Of a DNA stretch of 42,114 nucleotides, positions 1 to 8,491 are shown one piece after another. Position 1 is the stretch's first letter. Every line of letters begins with the position of its first letter. The translations under genes were made by a program, and so were the position numbers. Under the pieces are notes generated by a model. That model was not told the origin of the DNA and ran no database searches. It saw only the letters and a program-made list of their open reading frames with translations. The DNA comes from an uncultured Burkholderiales bacterium (GTDB lineage Bacteria; Pseudomonadota; Gammaproteobacteria; Burkholderiales; Burkholderiaceae_C): positions 1-42,114 of the forward strand of contig CAIKYO010000210.1 of assembly GCA_903831655.1 (NCBI GenBank), in the 5' to 3' direction.

Positions 1-100
1 AATTGCATTTTTGGGTGGGTTGGGGAAACTTCGAGGCAAGCTCTCTTAGCGCTTTGGAGCTTTCGATGTGAACGGTGTGCTCTTCAGAGTTGTGATTCAT
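1..100 (-). CDS. Possible N-terminus of an unknown protein, cut by the left edge
   Basis: Downstream of the gltA terminator an ATG at 100 on the minus strand opens a frame that stays open to the window edge (33 codons), beginning MNHNSEEHTVHIESSKALRE. The stretch is hydrophilic and I do not recognise it. No strong ribosome binding site precedes the ATG. It could be the start of a real gene or a chance open frame. Confidence 0.3.
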   Translation of the reverse strand, partial: MNHNSEEHTVHIESSKALRELASKFPQPTQKCN

Positions 101-174
101 GGTCTTTTTCTGGTTCTGGATGCGATCTGTCCAAGAAACTGTTTGGGGTCCGCTTGGGCGATGCAGTTGAACAT

Positions 175-204
175 AAAAAAAAGGAGGAGATTTTCATCTC
201 CCCC
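175..204 (-). terminator. Rho-independent terminator after gltA
   Basis: Read on the minus strand, an 8-bp stem with one mismatch (arms 197-204 and 183-190, loop of 6) is followed by a run of eight T (complement of the A run at 175-182). It begins 28 nt after the gltA stop and probably ends the sdh-gltA transcripts. Confidence 0.75.
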
Positions 205-231
205 TCTTGCAACGTCAGCGTGTGGTTGAAA

Positions 232-1542
232 TTAACGCTTGCCGATGGGGTGAACATCGCGACGGGGTGAGCCAGTGAACAACTGTCTTGGACGGTCGAT
301 CTTGTACTCTGGGTCTGCAATCATCTCGTTCAATTGAGCAATCCAACCCACTGTTCTTGCCAAGGCAAAGATTCCTGTGAACATGTTCACAGGAATACCA
401 ATCGCGCGTTGTACGATGCCGGAGTAGAAGTCAACGTTGGGGTAGAGTTTTCGTGAGACAAAATAATCGTCTTCAAGAGCGATTTTCTCAAGGGTCTTGG
501 CCAACTTGAACAAAGGATCGTTCTCAAGACCTAATTCTTGCAATACTTCGTCACAGGTTTCTTGCATCAACTTGGCCCTGGGGTCATAGTTTTTGTAAAC
601 ACGGTGACCAAAGCCCATCAACTTGACGGTGGAGTTTTTGTCTTTGACTTGGGAGATGAATTCACCGATCTTCTCAACACCACCGTTGGCTTGGATGTCA
701 CCCAACATGTTCAAACAGGCCTCATTGGCACCACCGTGTGCAGGACCCCAAAGGCAAGCAACGCCAGCAGCAATGGCTGCAAAAGGATTGGTGCCCGATG
801 AGCCGCACAAACGCACGGTAGAGGTAGAGGCATTTTGTTCGTGATCTGCGTGGAGAATGAAAATGCGGTCCAAAGCGCGCTCAAGCACTGGATTGACTTT
901 GTACTCTTCGCAAGGGTTACCAAACATCATGCGAAGGAAGTTGCCAGCATAGCTCAGGTCGTTTCTGGGGTACATGAAGGGTTGGCCTATGCTGTATTTG
1001 TAGGCCATCGCCACCAAAGTGGGCATCTTGGCAATCAATCGAATGGCAGAGATTTCACGGTGCTCGGGATTGTTGATGTCTGTGCTGTCGTGATAAAAAG
1101 CAGACAAAGCACCCACCAAACCAGTCATCACAGCCATGGGGTGAGCATCTCTTCTAAAGCCACGCAAGAAAAAGTGCATCTGCTCGTTGACCATGGTGTG
1201 TTGAGTCACGAGGTGCGTGTAGTCAGCCTTTTGTTGGGCGTTTGGCAATTCACCTTTGGTGAGCAAGTAGCAGGTCTCCAAGTAATTGCACTCTGTGGCC
1301 AATTGCTCAATGGGGTAGCCGCGGTACAGGAGTTCGCCCTTGTCGCCATCAATGTAGGTAATGGCTGACTCGGTGGAGGCTGTGGACAAAAAGCCGGGGT
1401 CATAGGTGAACAAACCGGTTTGACCGTAGAGCTTGCGAATGTCCACGACATCTGGACCGATAGAGCCAGAGTAGACCGGCATCTCAAAGCTAGGCGCGCC
1501 GTTGGAGAAAGAGATGGTGGCCTTGTAATTGGCGAGGTTCAT
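232..1542 (-). CDS. gltA: Citrate synthase (type II)
   Basis: Condenses oxaloacetate with acetyl-CoA to citrate, the entry step of the TCA cycle, in the cytosol. The 436-residue length fits the hexameric, NADH-regulated type II enzymes of Gram-negative bacteria. The three catalytic residues are visible: His269 in [11 protein letters not shown], His313 in [13 protein letters not shown] and Asp371 in YPNVDFYSG. The [10 protein letters not shown] segment (231-240) is also typical. The start is supported by an AAGGAG ribosome binding site just upstream. It is the last gene of the minus-strand run gntR-sdhCDAB-sdhE-gltA, 59 nt after sdhE, and is followed by a terminator. The 59-nt gap could hold its own promoter, but none is clear. 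Confidence 0.97.
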   Translation of the reverse strand: MNLANYKATISFSNGAPSFEMPVYSGSIGPDVVDIRKLYGQTGLFTYDPGFLSTASTESAITYIDGDKGELLYRGYPIEQLATECNYLETCYLLTKGELPNAQQKADYTHLVTQHTMVNEQMHFFLRGFRRDAHPMAVMTGLVGALSAFYHDSTDINNPEHREISAIRLIAKMPTLVAMAYKYSIGQPFMYPRNDLSYAGNFLRMMFGNPCEEYKVNPVLERALDRIFILHADHEQNASTSTVRLCGSSGTNPFAAIAAGVACLWGPAHGGANEACLNMLGDIQANGGVEKIGEFISQVKDKNSTVKLMGFGHRVYKNYDPRAKLMQETCDEVLQELGLENDPLFKLAKTLEKIALEDDYFVSRKLYPNVDFYSGIVQRAIGIPVNMFTGIFALARTVGWIAQLNEMIADPEYKIDRPRQLFTGSPRRDVHPIGKR

Positions 1543-1601
1543 GGTCAGGGCTCCTTAAAATTGATCAACGAATAGAAGGGTTAACAAGTGAGAGTGAAGG
1601 G

Positions 1602-1922
1602 CTAGAGGGTGCTCATTCTGAGTTGAGCCAAAACAGCTCTTCTGTCCTCACTGTCAAGTGAGGGGGGAAGGTCGTTTCTTTGCAAAAGCAAATCCATTAA
1701 GTCATTGTCAGAGAGATCCATTAAATCATAAAGCGCTTTGGCCTCTTTGACGGTGAGACCGTTTGTAAATCGCTTGAAGTAGGCCTCAATTTTCAAATCA
1801 TTTTCGAGTAAACCTCTGCGACAGCGCCAACGCAGTTTGCTCAGCTCTCTCTCTCCCAAGAGCGATTGTGGATCGAGATCCACCAAAAAATCGTCGTTGA
1901 CAAAGAGGGCTTCGGTTGACAT
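1602..1922 (-). CDS. sdhE: Succinate dehydrogenase flavinylation factor SdhE
   Basis: A small (106-residue) cytosolic assembly factor of the SdhE/YgfY family, which helps attach FAD covalently to SdhA. The family hallmark RGxxE is present as RGLLE near residues 36-40, followed by ND and an aromatic-rich helix, and the small helical size fits. The ATG at 1922 (MSTEALF) is preferred over an in-frame TTG at 1931. Neither has a good Shine-Dalgarno sequence, so translation may depend on coupling to sdhB, which ends 24 nt upstream. The position between sdhB and gltA, directly behind its client complex, is the usual Burkholderiales arrangement. Confidence 0.9.
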   Translation of the reverse strand: MSTEALFVNDDFLVDLDPQSLLGERELSKLRWRCRRGLLENDLKIEAYFKRFTNGLTVKEAKALYDLMDLSDNDLMDLLLQRNDLPPSLDSEDRRAVLAQLRMSTL

Positions 1923-1946
1923 AAGTCGCAAGGGTTAGAAGAACAT

Positions 1947-2651
1947 TTAGACGGCTCTTCGAACCATCAGCTCTTTGATCTTGCCAATGGCTTGAGTTGG
2001 GTTCAGTCCTTTGGGGCAAACGTCAACACAGTTCATGATGGTGTGGCATCTAAAGAGGCGATAAGGATCTTCCAAATTATCGAGTCGACCAGCGGTGTCT
2101 TGGTCTCTGCTATCTGCAATGAAGCGATAGGCTTGGAGCAATCCGGCTGGACCGACGAATTTATCTGGGTTCCACCAAAAAGATGGGCAGCTCGTAGAGC
2201 AGCTGGCACACAAAATACATTCATACAAGCCATTGAGTTCATCGCGCTCCTCGGGGGACTGGAGACGCTCTTTCTCGGGCGCTTGGGTCTCGTTTACGAG
2301 GTAGGGTTTGATGGAGTGGTACTGTTTGAAGAATTGAGTCATGTCGACGATCAAGTCTCGAATGACGGGCAAACCTGGCAGGGGTTTGAGCACAATGGTC
2401 TCAGGCAAGCTGAGCATGTTGGTCAAACAAGCGAGTCCGTTTTTGCCGTTGATGTTCATCGCATCTGAGCCGCAAACGCCTTCACGGCAAGAGCGTCTAA
2501 AGGAGATGGATGGGTCCACTTCCTTTAATTTCATCAACACATCAAGCAACATTCTTTCATGTCCAGTGAGTTCAATCTCAATGGTTTGCATGTAGGGCTT
2601 GGTATCCTTATCGGGATCGTAGCGATAAATTTTGAAAGTTCTTTTAAGCAT
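1947..2651 (-). CDS. sdhB: Succinate dehydrogenase iron-sulfur subunit
   Basis: Electron-transfer subunit of complex II, passing electrons from the SdhA flavin to the quinone site. The protein (234 residues) has three cluster motifs. A plant-type [2Fe-2S] site lies at C55, C60 and C75, with Asp63 in the GSD position as in the E. coli protein. CILCASCSTSCP is the [4Fe-4S] motif. CHTIMNCVDVCPKGLNP supplies the [3Fe-4S] and remaining ligands. CGGAG is the ribosome binding site before the ATG. It follows sdhA after 25 nt in the same operon. Confidence 0.97.
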   Translation of the reverse strand: MLKRTFKIYRYDPDKDTKPYMQTIEIELTGHERMLLDVLMKLKEVDPSISFRRSCREGVCGSDAMNINGKNGLACLTNMLSLPETIVLKPLPGLPVIRDLIVDMTQFFKQYHSIKPYLVNETQAPEKERLQSPEERDELNGLYECILCASCSTSCPSFWWNPDKFVGPAGLLQAYRFIADSRDQDTAGRLDNLEDPYRLFRCHTIMNCVDVCPKGLNPTQAIGKIKELMVRRAV

Positions 2652-2676
2652 GAATTACTCCGATGAGAAACAGGTA

Positions 2677-4473
2677 TTAGAAGGTTCTGACTTTGAGCTC
2701 AATGCTCTCGACCGTGAGGGGCTTCATGTTCACGGGCTTGTAGCTCAAGCGTGAGCCTTCGCTGTACCAAAGGGTGTGTTTGAGCCATTCTTCGTCGTTG
2801 CGTCCATTGGGGTGAGCAGGCGTGTCGCTGTAGTCATCCACGGTGTGAGCGCCACGGCTCTCATGACGTGCGGCTGCTGAGACCATGGTGGCTTGTGCTG
2901 CCTCAATTAAGTTGTCGACCTCCAAGGCTTCAATTCTCGCGGTATTGAAGACTTTGGATTTGTCTTTGAGACCAATGTGGTTGACACGCTCTCTTAGCGC
3001 AGCGATTTTCTCAACACCTTCGTCCATCACCGCTTGGGTTCTAAAGACACCCGCGTGTTGCTGCATGGCTTGGCGCAAATCGTCGGCCACCACTTGTGCG
3101 TACTCGCCATTGCTTTGGCTCTCAAGGCGAGCCAAACGAGACAAGGTCAGGTCCGCAAAGTCTTTGGGCAAAGGCTTGTGGGCTTTGTTCTTTAAGTTGA
3201 AGTCCACAATGTGATTGCCAGCTGCACGGCCAAACACCAACAAGTCTAGGAGAGAGTTTGTGCCCAAGCGGTTTGCGCCATGGACCGATACGCAAGAGCA
3301 TTCACCCACTGCGTACAAGCCGTTGATGGCCGAGGAGTGAGAGGTTTGCGTTTGTTCAACCACTTGTCCATAAATGTTGGTTGGAATACCGCCCATTTGG
3401 TAGTGAATGGTAGGCACCACTGGAATGGGTGTTTTGGAGACATCAACGTTTGCAAAGTTCAGTCCAATTTCATAGACCGAGGGCAAGCGTTTCATGATCG
3501 TGTCTGCTCCCAAGTGATCGAGCTTTAAGAGCACATAATCTTTATTGGGTCCGCAGCCTCGTCCTTCCTTGATCTCTTGATCCATAGAGCGTGAGACAAA
3601 GTCCCTGGGTGCGAGATCTTTCAATGTAGGCGCATAGCGCTCCATGAATCTTTCACCCTCAGAGTTGAGCAAAATGGCGCCTTCACCGCGGCAACCCTCG
3701 GTGAGCAACACGCCCGCTCCAGCCACTCCAGTGGGGTGGAATTGCCAAAATTCCATGTCTTCAAGGGCAATGCCTGCTCTGGCAGCCATTCCCAAACCGT
3801 CACCAGTGTTGATGAAGGCATTCGTTGAAGCTTGGAAAATACGCCCAGCACCACCCGTTGCGAGCAACACGGTTTTGGCTTCCAAAGCATAAATTTCACC
3901 GGTTTCCATCTCGATGGCAGTGACACCCACTGCGTCGCCTTCGTGATCACGGATGATGTCCAATGCCATCCACTCCACAAAGAAGCTGGTCTTGGCTTTG
4001 ACGTTTTGTTGGTACAAGGTGTGGAGCATGGCGTGACCGGTGCGGTCAGCAGCTGCACAGGCGCGTTGGACTGGCTTTTCGCCATAGTTGGCGGTGTGGC
4101 CTCCAAAGGGGCGTTGGTAAATGGTGCCATCTGGGTTTCTGTCGAAAGGCATGCCCATGTGTTCCAAGTCATAGACCACTTTGGGTGCTTCACGGCACAT
4201 GAATTCAATGGCGTCTTGATCTCCAAGCCAGTCGGAGCCTTTGACGGTGTCATAGAAGTGGTAGTGCCAGTTGTCTTCGGACATATTTCCCAAGGAGGCT
4301 CCAATGCCGCCTTGAGCTGCAACGGTGTGCGAGCGAGTGGGAAAAACCTTTGAGAGCACAGCCACATTGAGACCTGCACGGGCCAGTTGCAAAGAGGCGC
4401 GCATGCCTGAGCCGCCAGCGCCCACGATGACAACGTCAAATTTTCTGCGAGCGATTTGATGAGATGTGGTCAT
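2677..4473 (-). CDS. sdhA: Succinate dehydrogenase flavoprotein subunit
   Basis: Catalytic subunit of complex II, oxidising succinate to fumarate on the cytoplasmic face of the inner membrane. The N-terminal dinucleotide fold GAGGSGMRA (18-26) binds FAD. His49 in RSHTVAAQGG is the site of covalent FAD attachment. The substrate region shows HPTGVAGAGVLLTEG (246-260), and the catalytic Arg is R290 in LAPRDFVSRS. The 598-residue length is standard. GGAG lies upstream of the ATG and the gene starts 3 nt after the sdhD stop, so it is tightly coupled. Maturation should need SdhE, encoded downstream. Confidence 0.98.
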   Translation of the reverse strand: MTTSHQIARRKFDVVIVGAGGSGMRASLQLARAGLNVAVLSKVFPTRSHTVAAQGGIGASLGNMSEDNWHYHFYDTVKGSDWLGDQDAIEFMCREAPKVVYDLEHMGMPFDRNPDGTIYQRPFGGHTANYGEKPVQRACAAADRTGHAMLHTLYQQNVKAKTSFFVEWMALDIIRDHEGDAVGVTAIEMETGEIYALEAKTVLLATGGAGRIFQASTNAFINTGDGLGMAARAGIALEDMEFWQFHPTGVAGAGVLLTEGCRGEGAILLNSEGERFMERYAPTLKDLAPRDFVSRSMDQEIKEGRGCGPNKDYVLLKLDHLGADTIMKRLPSVYEIGLNFANVDVSKTPIPVVPTIHYQMGGIPTNIYGQVVEQTQTSHSSAINGLYAVGECSCVSVHGANRLGTNSLLDLLVFGRAAGNHIVDFNLKNKAHKPLPKDFADLTLSRLARLESQSNGEYAQVVADDLRQAMQQHAGVFRTQAVMDEGVEKIAALRERVNHIGLKDKSKVFNTARIEALEVDNLIEAAQATMVSAAARHESRGAHTVDDYSDTPAHPNGRNDEEWLKHTLWYSEGSRLSYKPVNMKPLTVESIELKVRTF

Positions 4474-4476
4474 GAC

Positions 4477-4842
4477 TTAGAGTCTCCAAAGAACTTGAAT
4501 TGCCCAGCCAGCACAACCAACGAGCCAAACCAGGGTGAAAATTTGTAACACCAAGCGAACGCCAACGGGCTTGATGTAGTCCATCCAAATGTCTCTCATG
4601 CCAACCCATGCATGGTAGGCCAAGGACAAGATCACGGTGAAGGTCAAGGTCTTCATCCATTCGGTGTTGAAAATGGATGCCCACTTGTCGTAACCCATGT
4701 CACCGGTTGTGAAAATAATTTGAAGCAGCAGCACGAGTGTGAACAAGGCCATCAAGGCCGCGGTCACACGTTGTGCCAACCAATCTTTCAATCCGTAATG
4801 AGCGCCGACGACGACGCGTTTTGATCCGTAATTAACTGACAT
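4477..4842 (-). CDS. sdhD: Succinate dehydrogenase membrane anchor subunit SdhD
   Basis: Small inner-membrane anchor (121 residues, three hydrophobic helices) that with SdhC holds heme b and the quinone site. The signature HAWVGMRDIWMDYIKP carries the conserved His and the Asp-Tyr pair near the ubiquinone pocket. An AGGAG ribosome binding site precedes the ATG. It lies 63 nt downstream of sdhC and 3 nt before sdhA. The sequence is short and diverged, as usual for SdhD, and the call rests on operon position as well as the motif. Confidence 0.94.
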   Translation of the reverse strand: MSVNYGSKRVVVGAHYGLKDWLAQRVTAALMALFTLVLLLQIIFTTGDMGYDKWASIFNTEWMKTLTFTVILSLAYHAWVGMRDIWMDYIKPVGVRLVLQIFTLVWLVGCAGWAIQVLWRL

Positions 4843-4905
4843 GTTGTTTGAACTCCTGAAATCTGTTTGTGTTCGAGTGCTGATAAGCCGTTTGGGTAAA
4901 GGGAC

Positions 4906-5337
4906 TCAATACAAGCCAAACAATTTGGCACCCAAGCCGATGGTGAGGATCCAGCTGATGGACAGTGTCACGATCGCCGATGATTTGCCAAACTCTTTGC
5001 TCACCGCATGATGGGTGTCCATGTAGAGGTGTCTTACGCCAGCACATAGGTGATGCAAGTAAGCCCAAATCAATGCCAAAACGACCAATTTCACGAACCA
5101 AGCGGGAAAAATACCAATCCCAACAATGAACGCGGAGCTAAAGCGTGTGAAGGAAATCTCTGAGGACAGGCTCGTGTCAAAAAGCCAAACGATGAAAGGC
5201 AGCAATAAAAACATCATGGCGCCAGAGGCGCGGTGCAGAATCGACACCCATCCTGCCAATGGCAAGCGATAGGTTGTCAGGTCTTTGAACGCATTGATGT
5301 TTCTAAATTCTGGACGTTTTTTGTGGATCTCGGTCAT
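4906..5337 (-). CDS. sdhC: Succinate dehydrogenase cytochrome b556 subunit SdhC
   Basis: Inner-membrane subunit of complex II that binds heme b and ubiquinone together with SdhD. The N-terminus has RPEFRNINAF, then SILHRASG with the conserved Ser and Arg of the quinone site, then HHLCAGVRHLYMD containing the heme-ligand His. Three transmembrane helices are evident. The frame extends to 5406, but MTEIHKKRPEFR at 5337 is chosen because this is where family similarity begins and an AAAGAG precedes it. The protein is then 143 residues. It heads sdhCDAB-sdhE. The 137-nt gap to gntR, which contains the short inverted repeat TTGCA-A-TGCAA near 5395, is the likely promoter region. Confidence 0.94.
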   Translation of the reverse strand: MTEIHKKRPEFRNINAFKDLTTYRLPLAGWVSILHRASGAMMFLLLPFIVWLFDTSLSSEISFTRFSSAFIVGIGIFPAWFVKLVVLALIWAYLHHLCAGVRHLYMDTHHAVSKEFGKSSAIVTLSISWILTIGLGAKLFGLY

Positions 5338-5474
5338 AAAAACTCTTTCATGTTGAGGAAGGTGATGGGTGCCTTCGAACATCAAAATTCTATTGCAATG
5401 CAACAAGTATGGATGAAAGAAGGATCATAAGTTAAAAAAAGGGCTTTCAAATTGGCTGTGTGTGTATTTAAGTA

Positions 5475-6272
5475 TTAGTTCAGTTCATTTTTGTAGTGAT
5501 GGTGGTCCGTTCGGTAAAGAGCACGCCTGATTTCCATGGGCACGTCTTGGTAGGTGAATGAGGTTCTCTCCACACTCAGCAAGGGCACGTTCGACTCTAT
5601 GCTGAGCAGTTGGCAGACTTCTGGCGAGGGAAGGGTTGCGCGTATTTGTTCTTGCGCACGCACCATTCGAACGCCATATTTGGTCTCAAACAAAGCGTAG
5701 GTTGGACCTTGGTGGTACTGGAGCTCTTGGGCGCTCAAGCCCTCAAAGGCGGCTGCGGGGAGACACAAGTCCTCCAAAATGGTGGGCAAAGATGCAAAGG
5801 ACAGAATGCGACGAATGTGCCAAACCTTTGCGTCGGGTTTGAGTTGAAGAGCGCTTGACTCTTGAGTGCTGGGGACTGAGAGCTTGCACCACAAAATGTC
5901 TCGTTTGGCGGGACCGATGTACTGAGGCTTTTCAGGGTTTGCCACCAACTTTAAAAAACGATATTGCACGCCTTGTTCTGAGTGGGTGGCCACAAAGGTG
6001 CCTTTGCCTTGTTTGCGCACCAACAAGTTTTCCTGGGACAGCTCATCGATGGCTTTTCGCACGGTTCCTTGACTGACTTGGAAGCGCTGGGCGAGTTCCA
6101 TCTCGCTTGGGATCATCTCCCCAGGCCTCCAGTCTCCTTTTTCCAGTCCCGTCAAGAGCAAACTCTTGATTTGCTGGTACAGAGGACTGAACAGTGGCAC
6201 CTTTGAGCCCAAGGTCACACCCTGTGAATCATGAGGCTCAGGAGGAGTAGAGCTGGCGACGCGGTCTTGCAT
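5475..6272 (-). CDS. GntR-family transcriptional regulator with UTRA domain
   Basis: A 265-residue regulator of the GntR/HutC type. A winged helix-turn-helix lies at about residues 27-95 (PLYQQIKSLLLTGLEKG, then GEMIPSEMELAQRFQVSQGT, then GKGTFVA). A UTRA ligand-binding domain fills the C-terminal half, ending with the family-typical RRALYRTDHHHY. It sits between sdhC (same strand) and mdh (divergent), so regulation of the TCA genes and of itself is the natural inference. A perfect palindrome at 6335-6352, 62 nt upstream of its start, is the best operator candidate. The effector is unknown; UTRA domains bind small organic molecules, and a carboxylic acid would fit the context. Confidence 0.9.
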   Translation of the reverse strand: MQDRVASSTPPEPHDSQGVTLGSKVPLFSPLYQQIKSLLLTGLEKGDWRPGEMIPSEMELAQRFQVSQGTVRKAIDELSQENLLVRKQGKGTFVATHSEQGVQYRFLKLVANPEKPQYIGPAKRDILWCKLSVPSTQESSALQLKPDAKVWHIRRILSFASLPTILEDLCLPAAAFEGLSAQELQYHQGPTYALFETKYGVRMVRAQEQIRATLPSPEVCQLLSIESNVPLLSVERTSFTYQDVPMEIRRALYRTDHHHYKNELN

Positions 6273-6316
6273 GAAGAACAGGTGAACAAATAGGGGTTTG
6301 GTTAAAACGAAGCCCC

Positions 6317-6352
6317 ATTGTAATCTGTATTAAGATGTCTTTTATAAGACAT
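6317..6352 (-). promoter_or_regulatory. Possible gntR promoter overlapping the operator
   Basis: On the minus strand TACAAT (complement of 6317-6322) matches a sigma-70 -10 box in five of six positions. No good -35 is seen at 16-18 bp, where the palindrome lies instead. A start near 6310 would give a leader of about 38 nt before gntR. The overlap would allow autoregulation. Weak evidence. Confidence 0.3.
6335..6352. promoter_or_regulatory. Palindromic operator candidate for the GntR regulator
   Basis: ATGTCTTTTATAAGACAT has perfect 7-bp arms (ATGTCTT and AAGACAT) around a 4-bp centre. It lies in the 179-bp divergent region, 62 nt from gntR and about 100 nt before mdh. Size and symmetry fit a GntR dimer site. 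I saw no second copy upstream of sdhC, gltA or acnB. Confidence 0.6.
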
Positions 6353-6451
6353 AAGAGGCTCCTTTTTTGGGCTTTCGGGGTTACACTAGTTGGTCTAACC
6401 CACATTACCTTTAATTTTTTCTTTTATACACATTCTTTGAGGGAGTTTTCC

Positions 6452-7438
6452 ATGAGTAAAAAGCCTGTTCGCGTTGCAGTCACTGGAGCTGCTGGGCAAA
6501 TTGGATATGCGTTGTTGTTCAGAATTGCATCGGGTCAAATGTTGGGTGCCGATCAGCCCGTGATCCTGCAACTCTTGGAAATCCCTGATGAAAAAGCCCA
6601 AAAAGCCCTCAAGGGCGTGATGATGGAGCTTGAAGATTGTGCATTCCCATTGCTTGCAGACATGCACGCTTACTCAGATCCCAAAGAAGCTTTCAAAGAC
6701 ACCGATTACGCGTTGTTGGTTGGTGCTAGACCTCGTGGTCCAGGCATGGAGCGCGCCGATTTGTTGGCTGCCAATGCGCAAATCTTCACCGCTCAAGGTA
6801 AGGCTTTGAATGCCTCAGCCAGCCGTGATGTTCGCGTTTTGGTGGTGGGCAACCCTGCCAACACCAATGCCTACATTGCCATGAAGAGCGCTCCAGATTT
6901 GAAGCGTGAGAACTTCACAGCCATGCTGCGTTTGGATCACAACCGTGCAGCCAGCCAAATCGCAGCTAAAACGGGTCATGCAGTTGCTGACCTTGAGAAG
7001 CTTTGCGTTTGGGGCAATCACTCCCCCACCATGTACGCCGATTACCGCTTTGCAACCATTGGCGGAGCCTCTGTTAAGGACATGATCAATGACCAAGAGT
7101 GGAACGCTAACGTCTTTTTGCCAACCGTGGGTAAGCGCGGTGCAGCCATCATCGATGCACGTGGATTGTCCTCTGCCGCATCTGCAGCCAATGCTGCCAT
7201 TGATCACATGCACGACTGGGCTTTAGGCACCAACGGTCACTGGGTCACCATGGGCATTCCATCCAATGGTTGGTACGGCATTCCCAAGGACGTGATGTTT
7301 GGTTTCCCCGTAACCTGTGAGGGCGGCCAGTACCACGTCGTTGAAGGTTTACCCATTGATGCGTTCAGTCAAGCTTGCATTGATAAGACTCTGAAAGAGT
7401 TGACCGATGAACAAGCCGGTGTTGCTCACCTGATCTAA
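6452..7438 (+). CDS. mdh: Malate dehydrogenase (NAD-dependent)
   Basis: Interconverts malate and oxaloacetate in the TCA cycle. The 328-residue protein begins [20 protein letters not shown], with the Rossmann loop at 11-18. It has the substrate loop RPRGPGMER with Arg95 and Arg101, the NPANTNA segment, and LDHNRA plus GNHS with Asp162 and catalytic His190. It belongs to the cytosolic-type, LDH-like MDH group found in many betaproteobacteria rather than the E. coli type. The frame is open back to 6335, but ATG 6452 is preferred because similarity starts there and GAGGGAG precedes it; the upstream part covers the operator. It is the first gene of mdh-citE-like-acnB and probably under the divergent GntR regulator. 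Confidence 0.97.
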   Translation: MSKKPVRVAVTGAAGQIGYALLFRIASGQMLGADQPVILQLLEIPDEKAQKALKGVMMELEDCAFPLLADMHAYSDPKEAFKDTDYALLVGARPRGPGMERADLLAANAQIFTAQGKALNASASRDVRVLVVGNPANTNAYIAMKSAPDLKRENFTAMLRLDHNRAASQIAAKTGHAVADLEKLCVWGNHSPTMYADYRFATIGGASVKDMINDQEWNANVFLPTVGKRGAAIIDARGLSSAASAANAAIDHMHDWALGTNGHWVTMGIPSNGWYGIPKDVMFGFPVTCEGGQYHVVEGLPIDAFSQACIDKTLKELTDEQAGVAHLI

Positions 7439-7448
7439 TCATCAATCC

Positions 7449-7470
7449 TGCGCCTCAAAAACAAGGCGCA
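7449..7470 (+). other. Hairpin between mdh and the CitE-like gene
   Basis: TGCGCCT and AGGCGCA form a perfect 7-bp stem with an 8-nt A-rich loop, 10 nt after the mdh stop. No T run follows; instead AAGGAG of the next gene begins 2 nt later. It may protect the mdh 3' end or tune translation of the next gene rather than terminate. Confidence 0.5.
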
Positions 7471-7486
7471 CAAGGAGAGTTATTTA

Positions 7487-8491
7487 GTGAGCGAAGTTCA
7501 TCCACGGCAAGTCTTGCTCGGCCCCCAAGCGGCCAGGCATGCCTTGCCTGTGTGTGATCACTACAGTGGTGTAGAAGCGCGAATGAAAAAAAGTCTGCTT
7601 TTGCAGGCACAAATGACCGAAGAAATTGGCGCGTGCGTGTTTGATGTCACGCTCGATTGTGAGGACGGGGCTCCCGTTGGACTAGAGCGTGAGCACGCGC
7701 AAAGAGTTGCAGCTCTGGTCTGTGAGAGTGACCCCAAGGCCAGAGTAGCCGTGAGGATCCATGCCGTTGACCACCCCCATTTTGAAGAGGACATGCGAAT
7801 CATCGTGGGTCAGGGGGGAGCAAAGCTCACTCACGTGATGATTCCCAAAGTGGAATCGATCGAGGATGTGAAAAAAGCACATCGCTTGACCACGCAACTC
7901 GGGTTCGAAGAGTTGGCTTTGCATGCATTGATTGAATCTCCAAAAGCCATCGAACATGCCTTTGATGTTGCCTCTCACCCACGTGTTCAATCCTTGAGTT
8001 TTGGGCTCATGGATTTTGTGTCTTCCCACGCTGGAGCCATCCCCTCGTGGGCCATGACGGGTGAGGGCCAGTTCAAGCACCCATTGGTGTTGAGAGCCAA
8101 GTTGGCGCTCTCCAGTGCCTGTCACGCATATGCGAAAACGCCCTCTCACTGTGTGGTGACCGAGATTGAAGACACGGGGGCTTTAAAGCATTGGGCCCGT
8201 GAGGCCTCTCAGTCTTTGGGGTATACGCGAATGTGGAGCATTCATCCCGATCAAATCCGTCCCATTGTGGAAGCATTTTCACCCTCACAAGCCGAGGTTG
8301 CGCAAGCCAGCGAGATCATTTTGAACGCAGTGGCTGCCAATTGGGGGCCCATACGCTTTGAAGGTCACTTGCACGACCGCGCAAGTTATCGCTTTTTTTG
8401 GCAAGTTTTAGAAAGAGCCCATGCCACGGGTCAGCCCTTGGATGCAAGTGTGCAAAGATGGTTCAAGAGCCCAAGTGAGGTCACACCATGA
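7487..8491 (+). CDS. HpcH/HpaI aldolase / citrate lyase beta-like (CitE-like) protein
   Basis: A 334-residue TIM-barrel protein of the CitE/malyl-CoA lyase superfamily, which cleaves or forms C-C bonds of acyl-CoA or dicarboxylic substrates with Mg2+. The barrel landmarks are present: Arg90 in VAVRIH, Glu150 in ALIESP and Asp176 in SFGLMDF (likely substrate Arg and metal ligands), and IHPDQI near the C-terminus. The start is a GTG with AAGGAG 7 nt upstream. It lies between mdh and an exported protein of unknown function, whose ATG overlaps its stop by 4 nt. No citrate lyase alpha or gamma genes are nearby, so true citrate lyase is unlikely. A lyase or thioesterase on malyl-, citramalyl- or related CoA esters is possible; the substrate cannot be read from the sequence. 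Confidence 0.85.
   Translation: MSEVHPRQVLLGPQAARHALPVCDHYSGVEARMKKSLLLQAQMTEEIGACVFDVTLDCEDGAPVGLEREHAQRVAALVCESDPKARVAVRIHAVDHPHFEEDMRIIVGQGGAKLTHVMIPKVESIEDVKKAHRLTTQLGFEELALHALIESPKAIEHAFDVASHPRVQSLSFGLMDFVSSHAGAIPSWAMTGEGQFKHPLVLRAKLALSSACHAYAKTPSHCVVTEIEDTGALKHWAREASQSLGYTRMWSIHPDQIRPIVEAFSPSQAEVAQASEIILNAVAANWGPIRFEGHLHDRASYRFFWQVLERAHATGQPLDASVQRWFKSPSEVTP

Noticed and set aside
835-1368. 177-codon plus-strand open frame inside gltA
   Set aside because: Antisense to conserved citrate synthase sequence with no domain of its own.
3621-4439. 272-codon open frame on the minus strand inside sdhA in another phase
   Set aside because: The overlapping frame encodes conserved SdhA with all its motifs; the alternative protein is rich in Ser, Thr and Pro and looks like a frame shadow.
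6335-6451. N-terminal extension of malate dehydrogenase (39 extra residues)
   Set aside because: The open frame begins inside the palindromic operator, the residues do not match the family, and ATG 6452 has a good ribosome binding site.
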